From contig NZ_CP034783.1 of assembly GCF_006094435.1 (NCBI RefSeq), positions 2,631,001-2,695,000 of the forward strand: a stretch of DNA of 64,000 nucleotides. The letters are read 5' to 3'. Made by a program: the position numbers and the translations under genes. Of the stretch, positions 17,342-25,669 are shown piece after piece. The notes beneath the pieces are model-generated. The model worked only from the letters and a program-made list of their open reading frames with translations. It searched no databases and had not been told where the DNA came from. The stretch comes from Pseudomonas sp. MPC6. GTDB taxonomy: Bacteria; Pseudomonadota; Gammaproteobacteria; Pseudomonadales; Pseudomonadaceae. Positions within the stretch are counted from its first letter, which is position 1; every line of letters begins with the position of its first letter.

Positions 17342-18007
17342 TCACTGGGCAGTGAACTGCATTTCCGGAACGTGATCGGGCACGATCAGTTTGCCGGCGG
17401 TCTTGGCGACGATTTCCTCGACGCTGACACCCGGCGCACGTTCCTTGAGGATGAACGCGCCGTTTTCGATTTCCAGGTAAGCCAGGTCGGTCAGTACACG
17501 CTTGATGCAACCGGCGCCGGTCAGCGGCAGGCTGCAGCGGTCCAACAGCTTGGACTCACCGTCCTTGGACGCGTGGGTCATGATGACGATGATGTTGTCT
17601 GCACCGGCCACCAGGTCCATGGCGCCGCCCATGCCTTTGATCAGCTTGCCGGGGATCATCCACGAGGCAATGTTGCCTTGCACGTCTACTTCAAAGGCAC
17701 CCAGCACGGTCAGGTCGACATGACCACCGCGAATCATCGCGAACGACTCGGCGGAGGAAAAAATCGAAGCGCCGATACGCGCGGTCACGGTTTGCTTGCC
17801 GGCATTGATCATGTCGGCATCGATGGTTTCTTCAGTCGGGAAGGGACCCATGCCGAGCAGGCCGTTTTCCGACTGCAGCATGACTTCCATGCCTTCGGGG
17901 ATGTAGTTGGCGACGAGGGTCGGGATGCCGATGCCCAGGTTCACGTAAAAGCCGTCCTGCATTTCGCGGGCGACGCGTTGAGCCATTTGTTCGCGGGAAA
18001 GTGCCAT
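17342..18007 (-). CDS. dhcB: 3-oxoacid/dehydrocarnitine CoA-transferase, beta subunit
   Basis: This 221-residue class I CoA-transferase B subunit carries the catalytic Glu47 in QSENGLLG, which forms the glutamyl-CoA intermediate. The opening [32 protein letters not shown] is typical of ScoB/AtoA. The order LysR, subunit A, subunit B, atoB matches the P. aeruginosa dhcR-dhcA-dhcB-atoB cluster, where the pair transfers CoA to 3-dehydrocarnitine during carnitine catabolism. Acetoacetate or succinyl-CoA:3-oxoacid activity is the alternative. The gene is 35 bp downstream of subunit A. Confidence 0.9.
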   Translation of the reverse strand: MALSREQMAQRVAREMQDGFYVNLGIGIPTLVANYIPEGMEVMLQSENGLLGMGPFPTEETIDADMINAGKQTVTARIGASIFSSAESFAMIRGGHVDLTVLGAFEVDVQGNIASWMIPGKLIKGMGGAMDLVAGADNIIVIMTHASKDGESKLLDRCSLPLTGAGCIKRVLTDLAYLEIENGAFILKERAPGVSVEEIVAKTAGKLIVPDHVPEMQFTAQ

Positions 18008-18042
18008 TGTTGTTATTCCTTATTCGGTCCGGGGGCAGGGGT

Positions 18043-18741
18043 TCACTTACGCACGGTGCGCTGTTCGATGCGCTTTTCGAACGTGCCGCAAATGACCCGG
18101 TCGACGTAGATGCCAGGGGTGTGGATCTGCGCCGGGTCCAGCTCGCCGGGCTCGACGATTTCTTCGACTTCGACCACGGTGATCTTGCCGGCGGTGGCGG
18201 CCAGCGGGTTGAAGTTCTGGGCGGTGTGGCGATAGATCACGTTACCGAAATGGTCGGCTTTCCAGCCTTTGACGATGGCGAAGTCACCGGTGATGGATTC
18301 TTCCATCAGGTACTGGCGGCCATGGAATTCACGCACTTCCTTGCCGTCGGCGACCGGGGTGCCGACGCCGGTGGCGGTGAAGAAAGCGGGGATGCCTGCA
18401 CCGCCTGCGCGCATTTTTTCGGCGAGGGTGCCTTGGGGGGTCAGGACGACTTCAATTTCGCCTTTGAGCAGTTGGTCTTCGAACAGTTTGTTCTCGCCGA
18501 CGTAGGACGCCACCACTTTGCTGATCTGGCGGTCTTCCAGCAGTATGCCAAGGCCGAAACCGTCGACGCCGCAGTTGTTGGAAACCACGGTCAGGTCGCG
18601 AGTGCCTTTGCGCTTGATCTCGTTGATCAGGTTTTCCGGGATCCCGCACAGGCCGAAGCCGCCGGCGATCACGGTCATGCCGTCTTCAAGACCTGCCATA
18701 GCTTCTTCGTAGGAACTCACGCGCTTGTCGAAACCTGCCAT
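18043..18741 (-). CDS. dhcA: 3-oxoacid/dehydrocarnitine CoA-transferase, alpha subunit
   Basis: This 232-residue alpha subunit shows the ScoA/AtoD signature [13 protein letters not shown] near residues 27-40, [14 protein letters not shown], and the oxyanion-loop segment [23 protein letters not shown] use the ATG giving MAGFDKR since GAGG lies eight bases upstream; the in-frame GTG two codons earlier overlaps that ribosome site. It begins the three-gene operon, which faces away from a LysR gene. Expected role: activation of dehydrocarnitine or acetoacetate to the CoA thioester. The dhc naming relies on synteny with P. aeruginosa. Confidence 0.9.
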   Translation of the reverse strand: MAGFDKRVSSYEEAMAGLEDGMTVIAGGFGLCGIPENLINEIKRKGTRDLTVVSNNCGVDGFGLGILLEDRQISKVVASYVGENKLFEDQLLKGEIEVVLTPQGTLAEKMRAGGAGIPAFFTATGVGTPVADGKEVREFHGRQYLMEESITGDFAIVKGWKADHFGNVIYRHTAQNFNPLAATAGKITVVEVEEIVEPGELDPAQIHTPGIYVDRVICGTFEKRIEQRTVRK

Positions 18742-18860
18742 ATGCACCTCTTTTATTCTTTATGGGCGGCTGGCTAGCCGAATGGAATGGAGTGTCGCGC
18801 TGCTGGATTTATTTGTTAAGTTTATTTTTAAGGTAGATTAATAGATAAAACTCACCAATC

Positions 18861-18948
18861 TGTAGGAGCCGGCTTGCTGGCGAAGGCGTCTTCTCGGGCG
18901 ATATCAGGCTCCACGCCGCCTTCGCTGGCAAGCCAGCTCCTGCAGGGG
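18861..18948. repeat. paired REP inside the dhcR-dhcA divergent promoter region
   Basis: Facing elements TGTAGGAGCCGGCTTGCTGGC and its near complement lie 120 bp from dhcA and 28 bp from the dhcR start, so they are in the dhcR leader. Confidence 0.85.
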
Positions 18949-18976
18949 AATGCGTATTACGTTGGAGACAGTGTTC

Positions 18977-19879
18977 ATGACAGTCAAGCAGATCCGTGCC
19001 TTCCTGGCCGTGGCCCAGAGCCTGAGCTTCGCCGTGGCCTGCGAACGGTTGCACCTGTCGCAATCGGCGTTGAGCCTGACCATCAAGGCGCTGGAGGAGG
19101 GCCTGGGCGGGCGTTTGTTCACCCGCAACACGCGCAATGTGGCGCTGACCCCGGAAGGCGAGTCGCTGGTGCCGCTGGCACGGCGACTGATTGCCGACTG
19201 GGACAATGCCGAGGATGAGCTGCGCCAGCGCTTCACCCTGCAGCGCGGTCGCGTGACCCTGGCGGCGATGCCGTCGTTTGCCGGCAACCTGCTGCCACCA
19301 ATCCTCAAGACTTTCCGCGCGCGGTATCCCAACGTCAACGTCACCGTGAACGACGTGATCAACGAGCAAGTGCTGGAAATGGTACGTGATCGACAGGTCG
19401 AGCTGGGGGTGGCGTTTGAGCCGATGCAGAGTTCGTCGCTGCAATTCACGCCGTTGTACATGGACCGGTTTGTGGCGGTGGTGCCGCACGATTCTGCGTT
19501 GGCGGAACTGCGCGACGTCGACTGGCAGACATTGTTGCAGGAGCCGTTCATCACCTTGCAGCGACCGTCGACGCTGCGGGTGATGCTCGAAGAACACTTG
19601 CAGGCCCGGGGCATGAAATTGCCCGTGGAGTTTGAAAGCCATCAATTGGCGACAGTCGGAAGGATGGTGGCCAGCGGGCTGGGTGTCAGCGCGGTGCCAG
19701 CCTTGTGCGCCCAACAGATGCGCGAACTGGGCGCGCGGTGCATTACCTTGCGCGATCCGGTGGTGGAGCGGGCGATCGGGGTGTTGACCACACCTGGAGG
19801 GGAACTGTCGGCGGCGGCGCAGGCGTTGTTCGATATCCTCAAGGAAGAAAACCTGGGCGACCAGGTTTCCAGGAACTGA
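18977..19879 (+). CDS. dhcR: LysR-family regulator of the CoA-transferase operon
   Basis: This 300-residue LysR-type regulator has an N-terminal winged HTH (residues about 1-60, with FAVACERLHLSQSALSLTIKALEE) and a C-terminal effector domain with two alpha/beta lobes. It is divergent from dhcA-dhcB-atoB, the usual arrangement for a LysR activator with a catabolic operon, and matches DhcR by position. I use the ATG of MTVKQIRAF, preceded by GGAGA; an upstream in-frame ATG overlaps the REP boundary and adds nine atypical residues. Effector not shown by sequence; dehydrocarnitine is the expectation from synteny. Confidence 0.85.
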   Translation: MTVKQIRAFLAVAQSLSFAVACERLHLSQSALSLTIKALEEGLGGRLFTRNTRNVALTPEGESLVPLARRLIADWDNAEDELRQRFTLQRGRVTLAAMPSFAGNLLPPILKTFRARYPNVNVTVNDVINEQVLEMVRDRQVELGVAFEPMQSSSLQFTPLYMDRFVAVVPHDSALAELRDVDWQTLLQEPFITLQRPSTLRVMLEEHLQARGMKLPVEFESHQLATVGRMVASGLGVSAVPALCAQQMRELGARCITLRDPVVERAIGVLTTPGGELSAAAQALFDILKEENLGDQVSRN

Positions 19880-19886
19880 TCACAGC

Positions 19887-19982
19887 CCCCTGTAGGAGCT
19901 GGCTTGCCAGCGAGAGCGGAGTGTCAGGCAACATCAATGCAGCTGACCCACCGCCTTCGCTGGCAAGCCAGCTGCTACAGGG
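19887..19982. repeat. paired REP
   Basis: Facing GTAGGAGCTGGCTTGCCAGC-type elements fill the gap between the convergent dhcR and sirtuin genes. Confidence 0.85.
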
Positions 19983-19993
19983 TTTTGCGTCAA

Positions 19994-20836
19994 TCAGGAT
20001 GAGAGGTGTTGCGCCAGCAACGGCAGCAACCGTTCACACGACGCTTCTATTTTCATATTGAGGATGTCATCCGCCCGAGTCTTGCCCAGGTTGATCGCAA
20101 TCAGCGGCTTGCCCTGATCCGCTACCGCCCGACACAACCGAAACGCCGAATACGCCATCAACGAAGACCCTACCACCAGCAATCCAGCCGCCTTTTCGAC
20201 CGCCGCCATGGCCTTGGCCGCCGTTACCTGCGCTACATTCTCGCCAAAAAACACCACGTCCGGCTTCATCCGCGCCCCCGCGCAATACGGACAATGGGGT
20301 ACCTGAAAGCGTGCTTCGAACGCCGCATCCAGCAGCGTATCGCCATCCGGGGCCTGCACCGCATCAACCCCGGCCAGGTAAGGGTTCTGCGTTTCCATCA
20401 GGCGCTGGATCGAATCGCGATCGCTGCGCTGCCCGCAGTCCAGGCACAACACACGGTGCAGGCTGCCGTGAAGTTCGATCACGTCATGGCTGCCAGCCTG
20501 GTCGTGCAAGGTATCGACATTCTGGGTGATCAGCCCGCAAATCTGCCGGGCGCTTTGCAGGCTGGCCAAGGCTTCGTGGGCCTCGTTCGGCCGCGCCTGG
20601 CGCACCCGTGGCCAGCCGATCATCGCCCGCGCCCAATAGCGGCGCCGGGATTCGGGGGCCGAGAGGAATTCCTGGTACATCATCGGTGACCGGCCACGCC
20701 GCACACCCTGGTTGTCGCGGTAATCCGGAATGCCCGACGGGGTGCTGATGCCAGCGCCGGTCAGGACCACGAACGGCTGATCGGCCATCAACTGTTGGAG
20801 CCGGTCGAGCTGTTCGCGGATGAGGCTTTCGAACAT
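19994..20836 (-). CDS. Sir2-family NAD-dependent protein deacylase
   Basis: This 280-residue sirtuin removes acyl groups from lysine with NAD, giving nicotinamide and O-acyl-ADP-ribose. Signature elements are GAGIS (27-31) with SGIPDYRD, TQNVDTLHD (104-112), catalytic His123 in ELHGSLH, and a four-Cys zinc site (C131, C134, C182, C185). The Ala-Tyr-Arg deacetylase/desuccinylase signature of CobB-type sirtuins is not evident; it looks closer to the SIRT4/class II branch. The start MFESLIREQLD was chosen because upstream codons run into the REP element. Target proteins are unknown; no acetyltransferase is adjacent. Confidence 0.92.
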   Translation of the reverse strand: MFESLIREQLDRLQQLMADQPFVVLTGAGISTPSGIPDYRDNQGVRRGRSPMMYQEFLSAPESRRRYWARAMIGWPRVRQARPNEAHEALASLQSARQICGLITQNVDTLHDQAGSHDVIELHGSLHRVLCLDCGQRSDRDSIQRLMETQNPYLAGVDAVQAPDGDTLLDAAFEARFQVPHCPYCAGARMKPDVVFFGENVAQVTAAKAMAAVEKAAGLLVVGSSLMAYSAFRLCRAVADQGKPLIAINLGKTRADDILNMKIEASCERLLPLLAQHLSS

Positions 20837-20855
20837 GTTCAACACCCTGGAGGAC

Positions 20856-20958
20856 CTGTAGGAGCAAGCTTGCTCGCGATGGTGGTCAACGATAACGCAT
20901 GCAAGCATGACACCCCGCGGCGTTCTCAGGTTTTTCGCGAGCAAGCTCGCTCCTACAA
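20856..20958. repeat. paired REP (GTAGGAGC-AAGCTTGCTCGC type)
   Basis: Facing elements lie just upstream of the sirtuin start and downstream of the methyltransferase stop, so any shared transcript crosses this hairpin. Confidence 0.85.
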
Positions 20959-20973
20959 GAGGAACGACCGGAT

Positions 20974-22023
20974 TTATTTACGCGCCTCCAGGATCAGGTT
21001 GAACGGCGTTTCCGTCGCCCGCCGGAACGTCTTGAAGCCCGCCTCGGTAAAGACCTTGCGCAACCGCGCCTCACCCGCCTGGGCACCGAGGCCGAGACCG
21101 ACTTCCTGGGACAGCGAGTTCGGGGTGCAGATGAAGGTCGAGGCGGCGTAGAACAAGCGGCCAACCGGGGTAATGTTGTCGTCGAGCGAGTCATTGGCGA
21201 ACGGTTCCACCAGCAGCACCGTGCCGTCCGGTTTCAGCGACTCATAGGCATGCCGTGCCGCGCCCACCGGGTCGCCCATGTCATGCAGGCAGTCGAAGTA
21301 GCAGACCAGGTCATAGTCATCGCCGGGGTAGCTTTTTGCCGTGCCCTGGAAGAACCGCGCGCGTCCGGACACGCCGCCTTCTTCCGCGCGCTGGGTGGCC
21401 ACGGTGACGGAGGGCGCGTGGTAGTCGAAACCGACGAACCGCGAATCGGGGAACGCCTGGGCCATGATCACGGTGGATGCGCCATGGCCGCAGCCGATGT
21501 CCGCCACCTTGGCGCCAGCTTCCAGTTTGGCGACCACCCCTTCGAGTGCCGGTAGCCATTCGGCGATCAAGTGCGCTTTATAGCCTGGCCGGAAGAACCG
21601 CTCCGTGCCGCTGAACATGCACGGATGGTGATCGCCCCAGGCGAGGGCGCCGTTGCCGCGCATGGCGTTGACCAGTTTGTCCTTGTCATGGAAAAACGAC
21701 GCGACCACCCCGATTCCGCCCGCCACATAGACCGGCGAGTCTTCGTTCGCCAGCGCGAGGGCTTGCTCTTCGGGCAGGCGGAACTGGCCGTCGCGGTGTT
21801 CCATGTACCCGGAGGCGGCGTGGGCACTGAGCCATTCACGCAGCAAGCGCGTGTTGCAGCCGGTCTTTTCGGCGAGTGTTTCAGGGGTGATCGGCTGACT
21901 GTCGGCCATGGCCCGGTACAGACCGAGTTCTTCGCCGAGGATGACATTGGCCAGCATCGCCGCGCCGCCCATGTCGTTTACCAGTTTACCCATGAAATCA
22001 TTTAGTCGGGCCTCGTCCATCAT
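20974..22023 (-). CDS. SAM-dependent methyltransferase with N-terminal winged helix
   Basis: This 349-residue protein has an N-terminal winged-helix dimerisation region (about 1-90; TPETLAEKTGCNTRLLREWLSAHAASGYM), as in plant-type O-methyltransferases and the Rv2258c group. A class I Rossmann fold follows, with SAM loop VADIGCGHGASTV near residue 172, acidic GFDYHAPSV, and the post-strand-4 segment CYFDCLHDMGDP. AGGAGCACAC precedes the ATG. It is divergent from the amidase gene. The substrate cannot be deduced; related proteins methylate small hydroxylated or metal-containing compounds. Confidence 0.85.
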   Translation of the reverse strand: MMDEARLNDFMGKLVNDMGGAAMLANVILGEELGLYRAMADSQPITPETLAEKTGCNTRLLREWLSAHAASGYMEHRDGQFRLPEEQALALANEDSPVYVAGGIGVVASFFHDKDKLVNAMRGNGALAWGDHHPCMFSGTERFFRPGYKAHLIAEWLPALEGVVAKLEAGAKVADIGCGHGASTVIMAQAFPDSRFVGFDYHAPSVTVATQRAEEGGVSGRARFFQGTAKSYPGDDYDLVCYFDCLHDMGDPVGAARHAYESLKPDGTVLLVEPFANDSLDDNITPVGRLFYAASTFICTPNSLSQEVGLGLGAQAGEARLRKVFTEAGFKTFRRATETPFNLILEARK

Positions 22024-22394
22024 GTGTGCTCCTGTGGTGGATCACGGTCCAGAGGCGAGGTTTTTCGAGGCGTTCAGCCCTGGGCTGTGGTCGTGGGAAT
22101 GACCAGGACGATGAGTACGTCCTGCGTGCATTAAGTTTAGTCCGGGGGCCGTGCACTGCTGACCGGAGCGACGAAAGTCGTTGCGAGCGCAACATCGCGT
22201 GTATCCCAATGTATCAATCCACCTTCTCGATACAGTTGCCCTCAATACCGGTGCACTGGCGAACACACCCCGGATACAAACCTGCGATGAACTGTGAAGG
22301 TTGTCTGGCGCCCGCAAGCACGGGCTTTCGAGGCAATTTCCTGGTCGTCGCAGCGGGCGGCCGTTTCGCTCCTGATACCGTTAAGGGGACAATA
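22024..22394. other. divergent promoter region, methyltransferase/amidase
   Basis: This 371-bp stretch holds no credible gene. It contains a TGTATC direct repeat of 10-bp period at 22200-22215 and an inverted GATACA at 22229-22234, both described separately, about 180 bp before the amidase start. Confidence 0.5.
22200..22215 (+). promoter_or_regulatory. direct-repeat operator TGTATC-N4-TGTATC
   Basis: Two TGTATC hexamers start ten bases apart, with a reversed copy (GATACA) at 22229-22234. The same hexamer and 10-bp period occur twice upstream of the two-component/DUF2790 genes at 27791-27874. Tandem half-sites one helical turn apart are typical of OmpR-family response regulators, so this may be a site for the regulator encoded at 26980-27720. 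Confidence 0.55.
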
Positions 22395-23729
22395 ATGACC
22401 ACGATCCTTTCTGAACCTGCCTTGAAACACTCTCCCGTCAATCGCCTGCGGGTCGACCAGTACACCAACGGCCTCATCGGCCCGAGCCAGCCGATGCTGG
22501 GTCCGCTGGCCGACGGCGGCACTCTGATCACCGGCACGCCGCCGGGTTGCTGGGGGCCGATGATCACGCCGGCCTTTGAAGGTGGCCACGAAGTGACGCA
22601 ACCGGTGGCGATTGCCGGGGCCGACATCGGCGACGCGGTGGCGATCAAGATCAAAAGCATGCGCGTCACCTCGCTGGCCACTTCGTCAGGGGTGATGAGT
22701 TTCGTTGAAGGGCGTTATCACGGAGACCCGTTCGTCTCCAAGTTCTGCGCCAAGTGCGGCACTGAACACCCGGCCAGTCATGTCGAAGGCATTGGCGAGG
22801 ACTCGATTCGCTGCAACACCTGTGGAGCCGAAGTCAGCGCGTTTCGCTTCAGCCATGGTTACGTGATCGTGTTCGATGCGCAGAATCAGGTCAGCCTGAC
22901 GGTCAATCAGGACATCGCCAACCGTTTGGCGGGCAAGGCCAGCGAAATGTCGGCACTGCCGGAATTCGCCGCCCAGCACTCGATCCTGTCCCTGGCCCGC
23001 GCCGACATGCCCGGCGTTGCGGCGCACATGCGGCCGTTCCTCGGCAACATCGGCACCACGCCATCCCGTGACTTACCCGACTCCCACAACTGCGCCGATT
23101 TCGGCCAGTACCTGATCGATGCACCCCACCGTTTCGGCATGACCCGCGAAGAGCTGCACGCGGCCAAGACCGATGGCCACATGGACACCAACTCGATCCG
23201 CGAAGGCTGTGTCCTGATCTGCCCGGTCAAGGTGCCGGGTGCCGGCGTGTACATGGGCGACATGCACGCCCAGCAGGGCAACGGCGAGATTGCCGGCCAT
23301 GCCACCGATTGCTCGGGGGAAACCGAAGTGGTGGTGGAGGTGATCAAAAACCTGACGCTGGAAGGGCCGATCCTGCTGCAAAACCTCGACGATTTGCCGC
23401 CGATGGCCCGTCCCATGAATGCCGGGCAACAGCAAAAAGTCCGTGAGCTGGGCGAGCGCTGGGGCCAGATCGAGATCGAGCAGAGTGGCCCGATCACCTT
23501 CATCGGCAGCGGCGAAAACCTCAATGTGGCCGTGGAAAACGGCTTGAAACGCGCGGCCGCAGTCACCGGCCTGCCGTATGACGAAGTACTCAACCGCGCG
23601 ACCATCACGGGCTCGATCGACATCAGCCGCTTGCCGGGCACCGTCCGCGTGACGTTCCTGTGCCCGATGAAGGTGCTCGACCGCATCGGCATCGGCCATC
23701 TGGTGCGCGAAAAATACGACCTGGCATAA
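22395..23729 (+). CDS. acetamidase/formamidase family protein with inserted zinc ribbon
   Basis: This 444-residue protein belongs to the FmdA/AmdA family of Zn-dependent amidases that hydrolyse small amides to carboxylate and ammonia. Family segments are GTPPGCWGPMITPAF, REGCVLICPVKVPGAGVYMGDMHAQQGNGEIAGHATDCSGE and SGENLNVAVENGLKRA. Unusually, residues 118-143 hold CAKC and CNTC pairs, a rubredoxin/zinc-ribbon knuckle inserted after the first beta sheet. AAGGGGAC precedes the ATG. Substrate is uncertain. A hairpin follows the stop and the MNIO gene begins 144 bp later, so co-transcription with it is possible but not required. Confidence 0.87.
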   Translation: MTTILSEPALKHSPVNRLRVDQYTNGLIGPSQPMLGPLADGGTLITGTPPGCWGPMITPAFEGGHEVTQPVAIAGADIGDAVAIKIKSMRVTSLATSSGVMSFVEGRYHGDPFVSKFCAKCGTEHPASHVEGIGEDSIRCNTCGAEVSAFRFSHGYVIVFDAQNQVSLTVNQDIANRLAGKASEMSALPEFAAQHSILSLARADMPGVAAHMRPFLGNIGTTPSRDLPDSHNCADFGQYLIDAPHRFGMTREELHAAKTDGHMDTNSIREGCVLICPVKVPGAGVYMGDMHAQQGNGEIAGHATDCSGETEVVVEVIKNLTLEGPILLQNLDDLPPMARPMNAGQQQKVRELGERWGQIEIEQSGPITFIGSGENLNVAVENGLKRAAAVTGLPYDEVLNRATITGSIDISRLPGTVRVTFLCPMKVLDRIGIGHLVREKYDLA

Positions 23730-23736
23730 CGCCAAA

Positions 23737-23772
23737 CGGCGGGTTCGTACCACAGTGTGTACAGACCCGCCG
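23737..23772 (+). terminator. stem-loop after the amidase gene
   Basis: CGGCGGGT and ACCCGCCG form the outer stem, with an inner GTAC/GTAC pair and a CACAGTGT loop. It starts eight bases after the stop codon. No U-run follows, so it may attenuate rather than end transcription into the MNIO gene. Confidence 0.5.
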
Positions 23773-23873
23773 ACGATACAAGCGCTGCGATTTTCTGCCG
23801 CAACGCAACACAGACTCGATACACCCCTGCGCTTAACTGGGATTCCGTTCCGGCAACCCTCGAGATCGACATC

Positions 23874-24713
23874 ATGCACACCCCCCTCACATCAGCGAAG
23901 GCCAGCGTCGGGCTTGGCCTGCGTCGCGGTTTAATGAAAGACCTCCAGGCCGCGCCGATGGGCGACTTCGACTTTCTGGAAGTTGCGCCGGAGAACTGGA
24001 TCGGCATCGGCGGCGCCCATGGCGCGGCATTGCGGGCATTGGCCGAACGTTTTCCGTTGTCCTGTCACGGCTTGTCCCTGTCGTTGGGCGGACCGTCCCC
24101 GCTGGACGTCAAATTCCTGCAGGAAGTCCGGGTGTTCCTCGATCACCACAAGGTGCCGCTGTACAGCGAACACCTCAGTTACTGCAGCGATGATGGTCAC
24201 CTTTACGACCTGCTGCCGTTGCCGTTTACCGAAGAAGCCGTGCATCACGTGGCCGCGCGGATCCGTCAGGCCCAGGACATCCTCGGTCGGCGCCTGGCGG
24301 TGGAAAACGTCTCCTACTACGCCGCGCCACAGCAGGACATGGACGAGGTGACCTTCACCAACGCGGTGCTGCGCGAAGCCGACTGCGACCTGTTGCTGGA
24401 CGTCAACAATGTGTACGTCAACTCGATCAATCACGATTTCGATCCGCAGGCCTTTCTCGCCTGTATCGACTCGGACCGCGTGGTGGCGATGCACGTGGCC
24501 GGGCACTTCGATGAATCCGACTCCTTGAAAATCGACACCCACGGCGCGTCGGTCAAACCGGTGGTCTGGGCGTTGCTGGCCCAGGCTTACGGCCGGTTCG
24601 GCGCGCAGCCAACCTTGCTGGAACGGGATTTCAATTTCCCCGCATTCTCGGAGCTGGTGGCCGAATTGCAGACAATCCGCCGCCTGCAAACCGTGGAGGT
24701 GAACCGTGGATAA
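23874..24713 (+). CDS. MNIO (DUF692) multinuclear iron enzyme, MbnB/BufB family
   Basis: This 279-residue TIM-barrel protein belongs to DUF692, the multinuclear non-haem iron oxidative enzymes that modify cysteines in peptides such as methanobactin and bufferins. Predicted metal ligands are visible: Glu40 in APENW, His65 in [11 protein letters not shown], His100 in SEHLSY, Glu144 in AVENVSYY, Asp176 in [10 protein letters not shown], His207 and His211 in MHVAGH, Asp221 and His223 in KIDTHG, and Glu250 in LLERDFN. It overlaps the next gene (DUF2063 partner) by 8 bp, the standard pairing. No precursor peptide gene of the usual DUF2282 type is adjacent. GATACA half-sites lie upstream at 23775 and 23818. 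Confidence 0.92.
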   Translation: MHTPLTSAKASVGLGLRRGLMKDLQAAPMGDFDFLEVAPENWIGIGGAHGAALRALAERFPLSCHGLSLSLGGPSPLDVKFLQEVRVFLDHHKVPLYSEHLSYCSDDGHLYDLLPLPFTEEAVHHVAARIRQAQDILGRRLAVENVSYYAAPQQDMDEVTFTNAVLREADCDLLLDVNNVYVNSINHDFDPQAFLACIDSDRVVAMHVAGHFDESDSLKIDTHGASVKPVVWALLAQAYGRFGAQPTLLERDFNFPAFSELVAELQTIRRLQTVEVNRG

Positions 24714-25464
24714 GCACTCGCTGCATCAGCAGCAAACGACGATGGGGCTGCACCTGCGCGATCCCGAGCACTGCCCGCCGCCGGCCGGCATGGACGTGGC
24801 GCGGGCCCGGGTTTACCGCGAGCTGGTGTTCTCGAACCTGTCATCGTTGCTCAGCGGGACCTTTCCGGTGCTGATCAAGCTGCTTGGCGATGAGCATTGG
24901 CGTTCTCTGGTGCGCAGCTTTTTGCGGGACTACCGCGCGCACACGCCGAAATTCGGCGAAATCGCCGAGGAGTTTGTCGAGTTCCTCGCCTCTGAACCGC
25001 ACGCCTTGAGTGCAGGCTCGTGGCCGCCGTTCATGGTTGAACTGGCGCATTACGAGTGGGTCGAGATGGCACTGCAACAGTCCGAAGCCGAGCCCTTGCC
25101 GGCCAACGATGCCGGGATGTTGCTGGATCGGCCGCTGCAGGTGTCGCCACTGGCCTGGCCTTTGGCCTATGTCTGGCCAGTCCAGTTGGTCGGGCCCGAT
25201 TTTCGACCTGATGCGCCACCGGTGCAGCCGACGCTGCTGTTGGTGCGGCGAACCGAGGACTGGAGTGTGAAGTTTTCCGAACTGAGCCCGTTGGCGTGGC
25301 GGTTGTTGCAGCGGATCGGCGAGTTTCCTCAGCTAAGTGGCCGTGCGCAGCTGGAAGGTTTGGCGGTGGAGGCGGGGGCCACTGGATCGCCTGCGTTCAT
25401 CGACAGCGGGCTGGCATTGTTGCGACAGATGCATGGGGAAGGGGTGGTGGGCGTCGTCGCATAG
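24706..25464 (+). CDS. DUF2063 MNIO partner protein (BufC/MbnC-type)
   Basis: This 252-residue protein begins with a DUF2063 helical domain (residues about 5-95; [25 protein letters not shown]), named in databases as a putative DNA-binding domain but functionally the peptide-recognising partner of DUF692 enzymes. The C-terminal half is less conserved. The GTG start has GGAGGTGAACC directly upstream and overlaps the MNIO gene by 8 bp, so the two are translationally coupled and should form a complex. The operon ends here, facing the histidine kinase gene. Confidence 0.9.
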   Translation: MDKHSLHQQQTTMGLHLRDPEHCPPPAGMDVARARVYRELVFSNLSSLLSGTFPVLIKLLGDEHWRSLVRSFLRDYRAHTPKFGEIAEEFVEFLASEPHALSAGSWPPFMVELAHYEWVEMALQQSEAEPLPANDAGMLLDRPLQVSPLAWPLAYVWPVQLVGPDFRPDAPPVQPTLLLVRRTEDWSVKFSELSPLAWRLLQRIGEFPQLSGRAQLEGLAVEAGATGSPAFIDSGLALLRQMHGEGVVGVVA

Positions 25465-25483
25465 CCGCAATCGCCCAAACACC

Positions 25484-25592
25484 GCCAATCCAATGTGGGA
25501 GCGGGCTTGCTCGCGAAGGCGGTTTGTCAGTCAACATCTCTGTTGAATGTGACGGCCTCTTCGCGAGCAAGCCCGCTCCCACATTGGATTGG
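25484..25592. repeat. paired REP (GTGGGAGCGGGCTTGCTCGC type)
   Basis: Long facing arms, including the flanking CCAATCCAATG and its complement, lie between the convergent DUF2063 and histidine kinase genes. Confidence 0.88.
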
Positions 25593-25669
25593 CAGTGTTG
25601 TCGTGCCCTGTGTTTGACCGTTGAAACACGCGTAACTTTTTCCCCAATCTCCGGGAAATCCCCCTCCTT

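Noticed and set aside
17331..17510. N-terminal 60-codon extension of atoB
   Set aside because: It overlaps dhcB antisense-free but in a different frame, is Arg/Gln-rich, and the true start has a ribosome site and the canonical thiolase N-terminus.
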